A stretch of DNA of 64,000 bases. It comes from Sphingomonas sp. C3-2 (GTDB lineage Bacteria; Pseudomonadota; Alphaproteobacteria; Sphingomonadales; Sphingomonadaceae). The position numbers and the translations under genes are program-made. The notes under the pieces are model-generated. The model did no database searches, was not told the DNA's origin, and saw only the letters and a list, made by a program, of their open reading frames with translations. The stretch lies in NCBI RefSeq assembly GCF_033025475.1, contig NZ_CP130322.1, positions 682,001 through 746,000 on the forward strand, written 5' to 3'. Positions 55,866 through 64,000 of this stretch are shown in pieces (within the stretch, counting starts at the first letter, position 1; each line of letters begins with the position of its first letter).

Positions 55866-58208
55866 TCAGCCCCTAGGGACGACTTCGAGTCTGTGGATTT
55901 CGCCCTTGAATGCGGCGTGACCTTCATATTCGCCCGTCACCAGCGTCCCGGAGTCCAGACCGACGTCAAAAGTGTCCGTCACTTCGGCTGGCATCACCAG
56001 CGCCCGTTCGATCCGGCCCGATGCGACTTCTCGGTCGTTGACGCTGATGCGCATCTGCCCGCCGCTCCCCGGCCCCTTGTCCGCCGCGAAATCATAGCGG
56101 ACGATCGCCGTGCCCGCGGGAATGCGGTCACGCCCAGCGACGCGGAAGACGCGGTCGGCCTGGGTCGATCCGGCCATGGTGACGGTCGGCCGCCCGTCCT
56201 TCAGATAAAAGCTCCAGCCGCCGAAATGGCCGCCCAGCGCCGCCAGCACACCGTCCTGCGCGCCGCTTGCAGTCCGGATGTCGGCGGTCAGGGTGAAGCT
56301 GCCCGACAGACGCGGCGCGTAATCGCTGGGAATGCTTATATTCTTGCCCCAATAGACATAGCGGCTCTTGGGTTTAGCCGCGCCCATCACAGCCGCCGCG
56401 CGCTTGTTGACCTGATCGTCGACCGGGAAGACGTTGTTGCGTTCGGCTTCCGTCGCGAACAGCGCCTTCATCTCGGCCAGTTTCTGCGGATAGACACGGG
56501 CGAGATCGCGGCTCTGCGAGAAATCCTTGTCCAGATTATAAAGTTCCCACGGCCAGTCCGGGATCGGCGTGCCCTTGCGGTTATAGCCGATATTCTGCGG
56601 CGTGGTGCCGGCCCACCAGCCGTCATGATAGATGCCGCGATTGCCGATCAGCTCGAAATATTGCGTGTGCCGCTGCCCCGCCGCCCTGGCGTCGGCAAAG
56701 CTGTAGCCCATCGCCACGCCGTCCATCCGCCGTTGCCGCGCGCCGTTCACGACATCGGGCTGGGGCAAGCCCGCCGCCTCCAATATAGTCGGCGCGATGT
56801 CGACGACATGGTGGAATTGCGTGCGCAGCCCCCGTTCCTTGATATGGTCCGGCCAGGAGATGACCAGACCATTGCGGGCACCGCCCAGATGCGAGGCATA
56901 GGTCTTGGTCCATTGGAAGGGCGTCCCCATCGCCCAGGCCCAGCCCGCCGGATAATTTTCATTGGAGCGCGGCCCGCCCAACTCGTCCAGCCGCGCCAGC
57001 AGCTCCGGCTCGCTTTCCTTCGCGCCGTTGAAGAAGGTGCCGATCATGTTCACGTCGCCGTCGACGCCCGCTTCAGCCGAGCCGCCATTGTCGCCCTCGA
57101 TGAAGATGACGAGGGTGTTGCCGAACTCGCCCATGCGTTCCAACTCATCGATGAGGCGGCCGAACTGCGCGTCCTGATAGGCGAGCATCCCCGCATAAAC
57201 TTCCATCATCCTCGCGCTGATCTGTCGCCGCGCGGGCGTCAGGCTCGCCCAGGCGGGAATATAGGCGGGGCGCGGCGTCAGGCCTGTGTTGCCCGGAATG
57301 ACGCCCATCCGTTTTTCCCGCGCCAGGGTTTCGGTCCTGACCTGGTCCCAGCCCTGGTCGAACATCCCCTTGAACCTGGCGATCCAGTCGGCGGGGGCCT
57401 GATGCGGAGCGTGCGCCGAGCCGGGGGCAAGGTAGATGAAGAAGGGTTTGTCCGCATCGGCTGCCTGCTGGTTGTGAATCCAGTCTAGCGCATCGTCGAC
57501 CAGCATCTTGTCCAGCAGCTCGTCCTTCGCGCCGTGGACCGGCGTGGTGCCACGATAGAGGGTCGGCGAGAACTGGTTGGTCTGCCCGCCGACGAAGCCG
57601 TAGAAATATTCAAAGCCCAGCCCGGTCGGCCACTGGTCGAACGGCCCGGCGCGCGAGGTCGCGCCTGGCTGGATATTATGATGCTTGCCGAACATCGCCG
57701 TGTTGTAGCCGTTCAGGCGCAGCGTTTCGGCCACCGTCGCCGCGCTTTTGGGGATCACGCCGTTATAGCCGGGGAAGCCCATGGCGAAATCGGTGATCGC
57801 GCCCGTGCCGACCACATGGGAATTCCGCCCGGTCAGCAGTGCCGCGCGCGTGGGCGAACACATGGCGGTGGTGTGGAAGCGATTATATTTGAGCCCGCCC
57901 GACGCCAGCCTGTCCAGATTGGGTGTCGGGATCGGCCCGCCGAAGGTCGACGCCGCGCCAAAGCCGACGTCGTCGGTCAGCACCAGCAGCACGTTGGGCG
58001 CGCCCGCCGGGGCCTTCACCGTCTCGGCAGCGGCGGGAACGGACTCAGCGGCGGTCGGACCGATCTTGCCCGCGAAGGGTTGCAACGGCCTGGGCAGAAT
58101 GACTTCGCCGCCCGGGGCCGCGCTGCCCTGAACGGGAACCCCGACGCAAACCAGGCCAATCAACGCCGTCGGCACGAACCATTGCCGTGAACCCAAACTG
58201 TGCCGCAT
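55866..58208 (-). CDS. Exported arylsulfatase (formylglycine type)
   Basis: A 780-residue sulfatase. After a signal peptide the core begins with PNVLLVLTDDVGFG (metal-binding aspartates near residues 79-80), and the formylglycine signature CSPTRAALLTG has the modified cysteine at about residue 117. A long C-terminal beta domain follows from residue 615. Sulfatases hydrolyse sulfate esters. The start at 58208 is preferred because GGAGAGG precedes it. The leader places it in the periplasm. A formylglycine-generating enzyme is needed and is not in the window. It lies 51 bases after the alcohol dehydrogenase gene, in the same operon. Confidence 0.92.
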   Translation of the reverse strand: MRHSLGSRQWFVPTALIGLVCVGVPVQGSAAPGGEVILPRPLQPFAGKIGPTAAESVPAAAETVKAPAGAPNVLLVLTDDVGFGAASTFGGPIPTPNLDRLASGGLKYNRFHTTAMCSPTRAALLTGRNSHVVGTGAITDFAMGFPGYNGVIPKSAATVAETLRLNGYNTAMFGKHHNIQPGATSRAGPFDQWPTGLGFEYFYGFVGGQTNQFSPTLYRGTTPVHGAKDELLDKMLVDDALDWIHNQQAADADKPFFIYLAPGSAHAPHQAPADWIARFKGMFDQGWDQVRTETLAREKRMGVIPGNTGLTPRPAYIPAWASLTPARRQISARMMEVYAGMLAYQDAQFGRLIDELERMGEFGNTLVIFIEGDNGGSAEAGVDGDVNMIGTFFNGAKESEPELLARLDELGGPRSNENYPAGWAWAMGTPFQWTKTYASHLGGARNGLVISWPDHIKERGLRTQFHHVVDIAPTILEAAGLPQPDVVNGARQRRMDGVAMGYSFADARAAGQRHTQYFELIGNRGIYHDGWWAGTTPQNIGYNRKGTPIPDWPWELYNLDKDFSQSRDLARVYPQKLAEMKALFATEAERNNVFPVDDQVNKRAAAVMGAAKPKSRYVYWGKNISIPSDYAPRLSGSFTLTADIRTASGAQDGVLAALGGHFGGWSFYLKDGRPTVTMAGSTQADRVFRVAGRDRIPAGTAIVRYDFAADKGPGSGGQMRISVNDREVASGRIERALVMPAEVTDTFDVGLDSGTLVTGEYEGHAAFKGEIHRLEVVPRG

Positions 58209-58259
58209 TCGCCTCTCCATATTATCGCTTTGCCCCTTCAGCTTTTATTGGGGGGGCGG

Positions 58260-59288
58260 TTATGCTCTTGTCGGGTCGATCAGCACCTTGCACTGGCCGG
58301 TGGCCGTGCGCAGCGCCTCGAATGTCTCGGGCAGCTGCGCAAAACCGACCGTCTGCGTGTGCATCGGCGTAACCTTCGCCTCTCCGCGCGCGATCAGATC
58401 GATCACCTGCTCGAAATCCCTTTCGGTATAGCATTGGGCGAACTGGATGCTGACTTCCTTGCTGAAACCGACCAGCGGGGTAATGCTGTCCTCACCGAAA
58501 CACACGCCGGCCACCACCACCCGGCCACGGACGCCCGCCAGCTGTATGGCCTGCTGGATGAGGCCAGGAATGCCGACGCATTCGAACACAACATGCGGGG
58601 AGCTGCCGGTCAACGCGCGGAAACGGGTGGCGACATCTTCCGCCTTTGGATCGATCGTCGCCGTCGCGCCCAGTTCCGTCGCCAGCGTCCGGCGGGTCAC
58701 GGCGGGTTCGCTGACGACGACATGCGCCGCCCCCGCCAGCCGGGCGAACAGCGTGACCGCCGCGCCGATCGGCCCAGCGCCGATTACTAGGACCCCTTCG
58801 CCCTTCTTGATCGCTCCCATTTCGACCGCGTGATACGCGACCGCGAGCGGCTCGATCATGCCCCCTTCGTCGATCGAAACTCCGCTCGGCAACCGCTGGA
58901 GCATCGACGCGCGAGCAACGACGAACTCCGCATAGGCGCCAGGTCTGTTCGCCTGCGTGCCAGTGAACTGCACTTGCGAACAGAGCGCGGGCAAGTCCAT
59001 GTCGCAAGCATCGCAATGACAGCAGGCGTGGATCGGCAGCGCCGTCACCCGGTCACCAACCCGCCAGTCGCCTTTGACCTCGCGACCGAGAGCGACGATC
59101 TCGCCCGCGAATTCATGCCCCAGCACGGTGCCCGTCGCTACCGCGCCGTACTGAGTGATATGGAGGTCGGAGCCGCAGATGCCAGCGCGCCCTACCCCAA
59201 TGATAACCTCATCCGCTTCGGGCGTGGGATCGGCCATCGACCCCACCAAAAGCGGTTTCCCCATTTCCTGAAAGAAGGCAGCGCGCAT
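58260..59288 (-). CDS. Zinc-dependent alcohol dehydrogenase (MDR family)
   Basis: A 342-residue medium-chain dehydrogenase. The catalytic zinc ligands are C38 and H58 (with E59), and the structural zinc cysteines are C89, C92, C95 and C103. NAD(P) binding is at GAGPIGAAVTLFA near residue 170. It oxidises a secondary or primary alcohol to a carbonyl with NAD(P)+. It lies between the broken dehydrogenase and the sulfatase, so the likely substrate is the alcohol released by desulfation. This is inference. Confidence 0.9.
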   Translation of the reverse strand: MRAAFFQEMGKPLLVGSMADPTPEADEVIIGVGRAGICGSDLHITQYGAVATGTVLGHEFAGEIVALGREVKGDWRVGDRVTALPIHACCHCDACDMDLPALCSQVQFTGTQANRPGAYAEFVVARASMLQRLPSGVSIDEGGMIEPLAVAYHAVEMGAIKKGEGVLVIGAGPIGAAVTLFARLAGAAHVVVSEPAVTRRTLATELGATATIDPKAEDVATRFRALTGSSPHVVFECVGIPGLIQQAIQLAGVRGRVVVAGVCFGEDSITPLVGFSKEVSIQFAQCYTERDFEQVIDLIARGEAKVTPMHTQTVGFAQLPETFEALRTATGQCKVLIDPTRA

Positions 59289-59329
59289 GATCTCACTCCT
59301 CTATCTTAGCGCTGATACCCGACGCGCGA

Positions 59330-59728
59330 TCACAGACCGCCATCAGCGGAAGTGCCACGAAATTGACGTAGTTTGTGTCGGCGGAGGCAAGGAGCAACAT
59401 CCCGTCGCGGTCTCATCGGGGGGAGTCACAACGCGCATAGGATTCGATTTCTGCGCGGGTCTGCTTGCCGCTTTCGGTCGCCTCGCACCGGGTGAGCAGA
59501 ACTTGGTGGCGGCGCTGCCGTGTCGGTAGGATTGATACCGACCGGAAGAACAGCGCCCGTGAAGCCTTGCTCGTTCACCCTCGCAGCGATCAGTTCGTCC
59601 GTCGCCACGTCTCGCGAGGCGGAAATGACGTTGCTACCCTCACATGCGAATTTGACGATGATGCCGCAGCCAATCTCATCACTGCCACCGGTCGCTATGA
59701 CCGCCTTGCCCTTCAAGCCGCAATCCAT
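59330..59728 (-). pseudogene. Broken short-chain dehydrogenase/reductase
   Basis: The start (MDCGLKGKAVIATGGSDEIG) is the Rossmann N-terminus of an SDR, with a good AAGGGAATACTCAG site, 13 bases after the receptor stop. It continues only to about GINPTD. Some 130 bases later the typical SDR end appears in pieces: NPMRVVTPPDETATG, then in a shifted frame MLLLASADTNYVNFVALPL, then in another shift DGGL and a stop. The catalytic Ser-Tyr-Lys centre is absent, so roughly half the gene is deleted and at least two frameshifts are present. It is a remnant, not an active enzyme. Confidence 0.8.
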
Positions 59729-59741
59729 CTGAGTATTCCCT

Positions 59742-61901
59742 TCAGAATTTCATGCTGATATCGACGCCCATGCTGCGGGGCTCGCCGAACATTGCCGCCG
59801 CGACATCGCCGAGCGCGAAATGGTTACGGTAATAGTTCACGTTGGTAAGGTTACGCCCCCACACCGCCACCCGCAGACCTTCGACGCCCAGCACATTGGT
59901 CAGACCCAGACGGGCGCCGAGCAGACCATAGGCATGTGTGATGATCTTGGGATCGCTGGCGACGCCGAAATATTTATCCTGCCACGCATAGTTGACGTTC
60001 GCCTCAACAATGCCGACAGACGTTTCTGGAGACTTGTAATCGGCACCTAGCGTGAAGCTGTTCTTGGGAGCATGCTGGAAATTGAAATTTGACGTTATGT
60101 CGTTACCACCCAGATCGACGACCTTCTTATATTTCGGGTTCGTGTATCCGTAGCTGCCGCTTATGGTCATCCCGTCGAACAGAAGCGCCATCAGATCAGC
60201 TTCGAAGCCCTGCGTTACAGCACTACCAGCATTGATGATATCGAAGATACGCGGGTTGAATGGATCGAAGACGTTGGTTTGGATATCCTTATACTTGCTA
60301 TGATAGGCTGCGACGTTGAACCGAATGCGGCGATCGAAAAATTCTGATTTGAAGCCAGCTTCGTAAGACATCAGCGATTCAGGCTTGAATCCTGCTGCAA
60401 ATGTCGCGGGTGTGCTAGCGGTCGGGTTGAACCCACCGGTACGGTAGCCCCGCGTGATTTTCGCGTAAACATTGGCGTCCTGATTGACGTCGAACTGGAT
60501 CGTACCCGTGGGACTGAAGTCGTTGAATCCCTTTTTACCGCTGCCTTCCAGCACGAGCACGGTCGCACCGCCCGGCGGCGTGCGTGTCGACAGGACGGTT
60601 GCCTCCCGTTCATCGCGTGACCAGCGGGCGCCGACCGTGATGTGCAGCCGTTCGTCCATGAAACGAGGCGTCCAAGTCGCCTGGCCGAAGACCGCATAGG
60701 CCGTGTTCTCCCATGTCGAGTGCCGGGGATTGTAACCGCTTGGCATCAGGGAATTGTCGTCACCGAAACCGGATTCTCTGAAATAATAGAGGCCGCCGAC
60801 ATATTTGACGCTGTCATCGAATAAGTCGCCGATCAACTGCAACTCTTCACTGAACTGCTCCTGATTGGTCGAATTGGTATTTGAAAATGGCAGAAACGCT
60901 CGAACCGGACCGGGGTTATAAACCTGATTTGTATTGTCGTTCAGCCGCCGGTAACCGGTGATGGACTTGATCGTCAGGCTGGAATTGATGTCATAGATCA
61001 ACGTCAGATTATGCCCCTGCACCTGCGTGTTGCCGGGTCGCAGGACGAAGAGGCCGGAGCTTGCAGTGCGAGACAGCGTTCCTTCGGCGGGGTAGAGCGG
61101 CACCGACTGGCTGAAGGTCGATGTGTCGTCGATCCATGACGAGTCGTAAGTGTAGCGCGCCTCGAAGGCGTCGGTCGGCTGCCACCGCAGCGCGGCCCGA
61201 ACAGCCTCGCGGTCAACATCGCCGAAACGACCCTCGCCAGGACCTAGATTCCTGACAAATCCGTCCTTCTTCACGCGTAGATAGGTAAGTTCGGCGGCAG
61301 CCGTTTCGCCGAACGGGATGTTTATCGAGCTGCGCGAGCGGAACTCGCTAAAGCTGCCGAAACTTAGGCTCTGCTGGGCGCTAAAGTCACCGAGCTGCGG
61401 CGCCTTTGAGATGAAATTGATGGCACCGGCGGTCGCGTTTCGGCCATAGAGCGTGCCCTGCGGACCACGCAGCACTTCGATCCGCTCCAGTTCAGCCAAC
61501 TCATTGGCTAGCCCTTGCCCCTTGGCGACATATACGCCGTCCACATAGACTGCGACGGGGTTATCACGTGTCTGGGTCGCCGCCGGTTCACCGATGCCAC
61601 GAATAGTGACTCGCAGCGTCGTACCCGTGTTTGGATGCGGGGAAACCTGCATATTTGGCACCGCAGAGCTTAGGTCCGCGAGCGAAACGACACGCTTCGC
61701 TTCCAGAGCTCCGACATCCAGCGCCGAGATCGAGATCGGCGTATCCTGTAGCGATTCAGCGCGCTTTTGCGCCGTCACGACGATATCGGCCAGACCGCGG
61801 CTGTCGCCGTCCGCCTCTTGCGCGGCCAAGTCGGCGGATTGCGCGAGCGCCGGCGCCTGAAACGCAGCCGTCACCATCAGAGTCATCAGAAACCGCTTCA
61901 T
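59742..61901 (-). CDS. TonB-dependent outer-membrane receptor
   Basis: A 719-residue receptor with a Sec signal (MKRFLMTLMVTAAFQAPALAQ). The TonB box region is DIVVTAQKRAESLQDTP, a common sphingomonad form. The plug domain follows (RGIGEPAATQTRDNPVAVYVDG, LRGPQGTLYGRNATAGAINF), and a beta-barrel ends in aromatic F at the C-terminus. Such receptors move large or rare substrates across the outer membrane with energy from TonB. It starts the minus-strand operon and is divergent from the chimeric regulator, so it is the likely uptake step for the cluster substrate. Confidence 0.93.
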   Translation of the reverse strand: MKRFLMTLMVTAAFQAPALAQSADLAAQEADGDSRGLADIVVTAQKRAESLQDTPISISALDVGALEAKRVVSLADLSSAVPNMQVSPHPNTGTTLRVTIRGIGEPAATQTRDNPVAVYVDGVYVAKGQGLANELAELERIEVLRGPQGTLYGRNATAGAINFISKAPQLGDFSAQQSLSFGSFSEFRSRSSINIPFGETAAAELTYLRVKKDGFVRNLGPGEGRFGDVDREAVRAALRWQPTDAFEARYTYDSSWIDDTSTFSQSVPLYPAEGTLSRTASSGLFVLRPGNTQVQGHNLTLIYDINSSLTIKSITGYRRLNDNTNQVYNPGPVRAFLPFSNTNSTNQEQFSEELQLIGDLFDDSVKYVGGLYYFRESGFGDDNSLMPSGYNPRHSTWENTAYAVFGQATWTPRFMDERLHITVGARWSRDEREATVLSTRTPPGGATVLVLEGSGKKGFNDFSPTGTIQFDVNQDANVYAKITRGYRTGGFNPTASTPATFAAGFKPESLMSYEAGFKSEFFDRRIRFNVAAYHSKYKDIQTNVFDPFNPRIFDIINAGSAVTQGFEADLMALLFDGMTISGSYGYTNPKYKKVVDLGGNDITSNFNFQHAPKNSFTLGADYKSPETSVGIVEANVNYAWQDKYFGVASDPKIITHAYGLLGARLGLTNVLGVEGLRVAVWGRNLTNVNYYRNHFALGDVAAAMFGEPRSMGVDISMKF

Positions 61902-62083
61902 ATCACCCCCTCCTCAGGATTTTTTTCCTCCGCCCAGTGTCTACGCTTGGGTCGGACGCTTAGTGACCATGCCGCTGATCCTATAAAGCGTGATCTCCTC
62001 CAGCATCCCCAATTATGATTATTCAAATTTTTATAAATTTCCGAAATTTTCTGATGAACGTATTATTAAATCTATCTTTTCAT

Positions 62084-62098
62084 ATCATTTGTAATGAT
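62084..62098. promoter_or_regulatory. Perfect 6-3-6 palindrome in the divergent promoter
   Basis: ATCATTTGTAATGAT is a perfect palindrome with a 3-base centre, in an AT-rich region between the receptor and regulator genes. It lies 85 bases from the regulator start and 182 from the receptor start. ATTTGTAA (62087-62094) recurs inverted as TTACAAAT at 62123-62130. It is a good candidate operator. Binding is not shown. Confidence 0.5.
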
Positions 62099-62183
62099 CA
62101 GAAACTTCTATTTGTTTGTGAGTTACAAATATTGATCGCATGATCGATGATGAGACCCAATTTGCCGCGGAGGACAAACGCAC

Positions 62184-63713
62184 ATGGCGAGCGATTTCCA
62201 GCTTAATGACGACGAACGAGCGCGCCTTGAGGAGATTGCAAAATCGCCGCATTCTCCGCCGTCACTCGCGCAGCGATCGAAGATCATCTTGGCCTCGGCG
62301 CTTTCCAATGCGTCCGCCATAGACATTGCCCAACAGCACGGCGTGTCACCGGCAACCGTCCGCCGGTGGCGGCGGCAATTTTCAATTCTCGGATCGGAGG
62401 GCCTGGCCGATGCGCAACGATCCGGCGCGCGCCGCCAGATCAGCGATGCCATGCGGGCGAGAATAGCCGAGCTCCATGCCGCCGGGCGCGATACGCGTCG
62501 GATCGCGCGGAACATCGGAGTTAGCCAAAGCTCTGTCTCCCGTATCCTCCGACAGATGAAACCCGCCGTCGGTGCGAATACAGAGGCTCCCGCGCCGGAC
62601 ATCAGCGCACTAATACGGGAATTATTCGAGAGCCTTGCCGACACCACGCCGTTGGCCAGATTCCTCAAATCTCTCCAAAATAAAACAAATTCATTTTATT
62701 GCGGACTACTTGTTTTTTCCAATAAAAGCATGAAACCCAGCTTCATACTAGCCGATGGTCAACCATTGGAAGGTGAATTGCCGTATATTGAAAAATATTA
62801 TAAGAAAGAATTACTATTATCACTTCCAGAAGGAAAAGTCATTACTTCAAGTGACTTATTTTCATACGATGAATTTCATGGAAGTGAATTATATCAAGAA
62901 TATTTAAAGGAATATGGCGTTGGCCATATTCTCGGCATGGATATCGGTACAGTTCGCGGCGTTGCCGGAAATTTCCGGCTCGCGCGACTGGAAAGCGACG
63001 AAGACTTCGGGGCACGCGAACGCGCGTTGTGCGAGGCGCTGATTCCCTATTTGAGGGCCGCGCTGAACATCCTCGTCATGCGTCTCGACATGGAGGCGGA
63101 AAAGGAAGCCCTGTCGGCCACCGTGTCCGGGATGTCCGTGGGCAGTATTCTGGTCGATCCGGACGGCGTGGTCTTGGAGGCGAATCCACCTGCCTTGGCG
63201 ATATTGGATCAACACGACGGCCTGATACTAACGAACAACAGGTTGGTCCTAGATGAACCGGCCAAATCCCGGCTACTTCATGACCTGATCCGCAAAAATG
63301 CTGAAAGGAAGAATAATTTCTCGGCATCGGGGTCCGCGCGTGCCATGATGGTTGAGCGCCCGTCAGGACGAGAAAGCATCAGCCTAATCGTCCGGCCCGG
63401 TTCTGGCGCGAAGCAATTGGCGATCCGGCAGACCGCACTTATCCATCTGGTCGATCCGGCGCGGCCCCGCACTTCCGTGATCGACGCCCTGATTCATTTG
63501 TACGGACTAACCCCCGCCGAAGCAAAGGTAGCGCTGTTCCTTTCCAACGGCAATTCCATCGCCGAAACCGCGCGCGCTAGCACGACGAGCCAAAATACGA
63601 CCCGGTCCCATATCCGATCGATCTTCTCAAAAATGGGAATCAATCGTCAGTCGGAACTTATCAGAACCGTTCTGATCAGCGTTGCCATGCTTCCCATGCA
63701 GACTCAGCCCTAG
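62184..63713 (+). CDS. Chimeric regulator: IS630-like HTH fused to a LuxR-type regulator
   Basis: A 509-residue protein. Residues 1-125 are transposase-like: an opening like IS630-family proteins (LNDDERARLEEIAK), a helix-turn-helix at 44-66 (DIAQQHGVSPATVRRW) and a second at 93-123 (DTRRIARNIGVSQSSVSRIL). Residues 140-300 are GAF-like, 310-425 PAS-like (SVGSILVDPDGVVLEANPPAL), and 438-497 are a LuxR-type DNA-binding domain (LTPAEAKVALFLSNGNSIAE). Codons 163-245 are strongly AT-rich. The ATG at 62184 follows GGAGG at 10 bases. It is divergent from the receptor, so it likely controls that operon. The stop lies against an IS element. Confidence 0.85.
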   Translation: MASDFQLNDDERARLEEIAKSPHSPPSLAQRSKIILASALSNASAIDIAQQHGVSPATVRRWRRQFSILGSEGLADAQRSGARRQISDAMRARIAELHAAGRDTRRIARNIGVSQSSVSRILRQMKPAVGANTEAPAPDISALIRELFESLADTTPLARFLKSLQNKTNSFYCGLLVFSNKSMKPSFILADGQPLEGELPYIEKYYKKELLLSLPEGKVITSSDLFSYDEFHGSELYQEYLKEYGVGHILGMDIGTVRGVAGNFRLARLESDEDFGARERALCEALIPYLRAALNILVMRLDMEAEKEALSATVSGMSVGSILVDPDGVVLEANPPALAILDQHDGLILTNNRLVLDEPAKSRLLHDLIRKNAERKNNFSASGSARAMMVERPSGRESISLIVRPGSGAKQLAIRQTALIHLVDPARPRTSVIDALIHLYGLTPAEAKVALFLSNGNSIAETARASTTSQNTTRSHIRSIFSKMGINRQSELIRTVLISVAMLPMQTQP

Positions 63714-64000
63714 AGGCTCACTCCTAGCCATGCCCCCTCACGCAGCCCATGACGGCGCCCGTCTCGTCGCGGTCCTTAGGCGGCGTGGACAAATTTGAGC
63801 CAGTATCTGGCAGTGGCAAGATGGACCATGCCGAGGAAGCTGTTGGCCAGTTGGTCGTAACGGATGGCGATCGCACAGTTGATCTTGAGGTGGCCGAACA
63901 TGCGCTCGATGTGGTTGCGCTGCTTGTAGAGCGCCCTGTCGTATTCGATCTTCACACGGCGGTTTGACCTGCCGGGGATGACGGCATCGTCCTTCCGTTT
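63714..64000 (-). mobile_element. IS5-family insertion sequence, partial at the window edge
   Basis: The region directly after the regulator stop carries the 3' end of an IS5-type transposase reading leftward, with a short non-coding end (63714-63775). The sequence from about 63714 (AGGCTCACTCCTAGCC) is the likely terminal repeat region. The other end and the target duplication lie outside the window, so the precise boundary is unknown. Confidence 0.7.
63776..64000 (-). CDS. IS5-family transposase, C-terminal part
   Basis: A frame on the minus strand enters from the right edge and ends at TAA (63776-63778), giving 74 residues. It contains YKQRNHIERMFGHLK, the conserved Y-x2-R-x3-E region with the last catalytic glutamate of IS5-type DDE transposases, followed by RYDQLANSFLGMVHLATARYWLKF and the end VHAA. 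The rest lies outside the window. Confidence 0.85.
   Translation of the reverse strand, partial: KRKDDAVIPGRSNRRVKIEYDRALYKQRNHIERMFGHLKINCAIAIRYDQLANSFLGMVHLATARYWLKFVHAA

Noticed and set aside
1-64000. CRISPR arrays, prophage structural genes and biosynthetic gene clusters
   Set aside because: I saw no regularly spaced direct repeats, no cas genes, no capsid or tail genes and no polyketide or peptide synthetases.

Overview
The window looks like a chromosomal segment of a sphingomonad (Alphaproteobacteria, Sphingomonadales). The reasons are the very high GC content with strong third-position bias, a C4-pathway 5-aminolevulinate synthase (hemA), sphingomonad-style TonB-dependent receptor N-termini (VVTAQKR), frequent GTG and TTG starts with 4-base overlaps, and housekeeping blocks such as rpmH-rnpA-yidD-yidC-engB. 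The assignment is inferred from gene content; no 16S rRNA gene is present.

Positions 1-10061 hold an accessory catabolic cluster. After the tail of an unknown gene come seven minus-strand genes: an AtuA-like (DUF1446) protein, a COQ4-like protein, a class II aldolase/adducin, an exported amidohydrolase, a TetR regulator, a Rieske oxygenase alpha subunit and a second COQ4-like protein. A Crp/Fnr regulator diverges from the AtuA end and a cupin follows it. Two COQ4 paralogues, each with an intact HDxxH-x11-E metal motif, inside a degradative cluster is unusual.

Positions 10357-53542 are mostly core genome: tRNA-Leu, comM, the rpmH-rnpA-yidD-yidC-engB block, a GST, an orphan response regulator, dapE, smr-mltA-tim44-like (opposite secB), murJ-trpS, dnaA, rpsT, mutM, ubiE-ubiB-coaBC-dut with a ThiF-like/DsrE-like pair, topA-dprA-plsY, murI, hemA, an exported catalase with an ankyrin partner, a ferredoxin-reductase-like flavoprotein, rpiB-glyA-nrdR-trmJ, chorismate mutase, rpsD, the agmatine-to-putrescine pair aguA-aguB, a uracil-DNA glycosylase, folK and tRNA-Lys. 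The rpmH/rnpA arrangement is odd because no standard rnpA start exists downstream of rpmH. The only canonical start close to a Shine-Dalgarno lies 7 bases upstream of the rpmH start, so rpmH would sit wholly inside rnpA.

Directly after tRNA-Lys the content switches to a second accessory region (53543-64000). It holds a gene-poor junction, a Baeyer-Villiger-type flavin monooxygenase, an exported arylsulfatase, a zinc alcohol dehydrogenase, a broken short-chain dehydrogenase, a TonB-dependent receptor and a divergent regulator, and ends in an IS5-family element. The enzymes suggest uptake of an organic sulfate ester, desulfation to an alcohol, oxidation to a ketone and Baeyer-Villiger oxygenation. 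The regulator is the most unusual gene in the window: an IS630-transposase-like helix-turn-helix module fused to a LuxR-type regulator, with a sharply AT-rich internal segment and a perfect 6-3-6 palindrome upstream.
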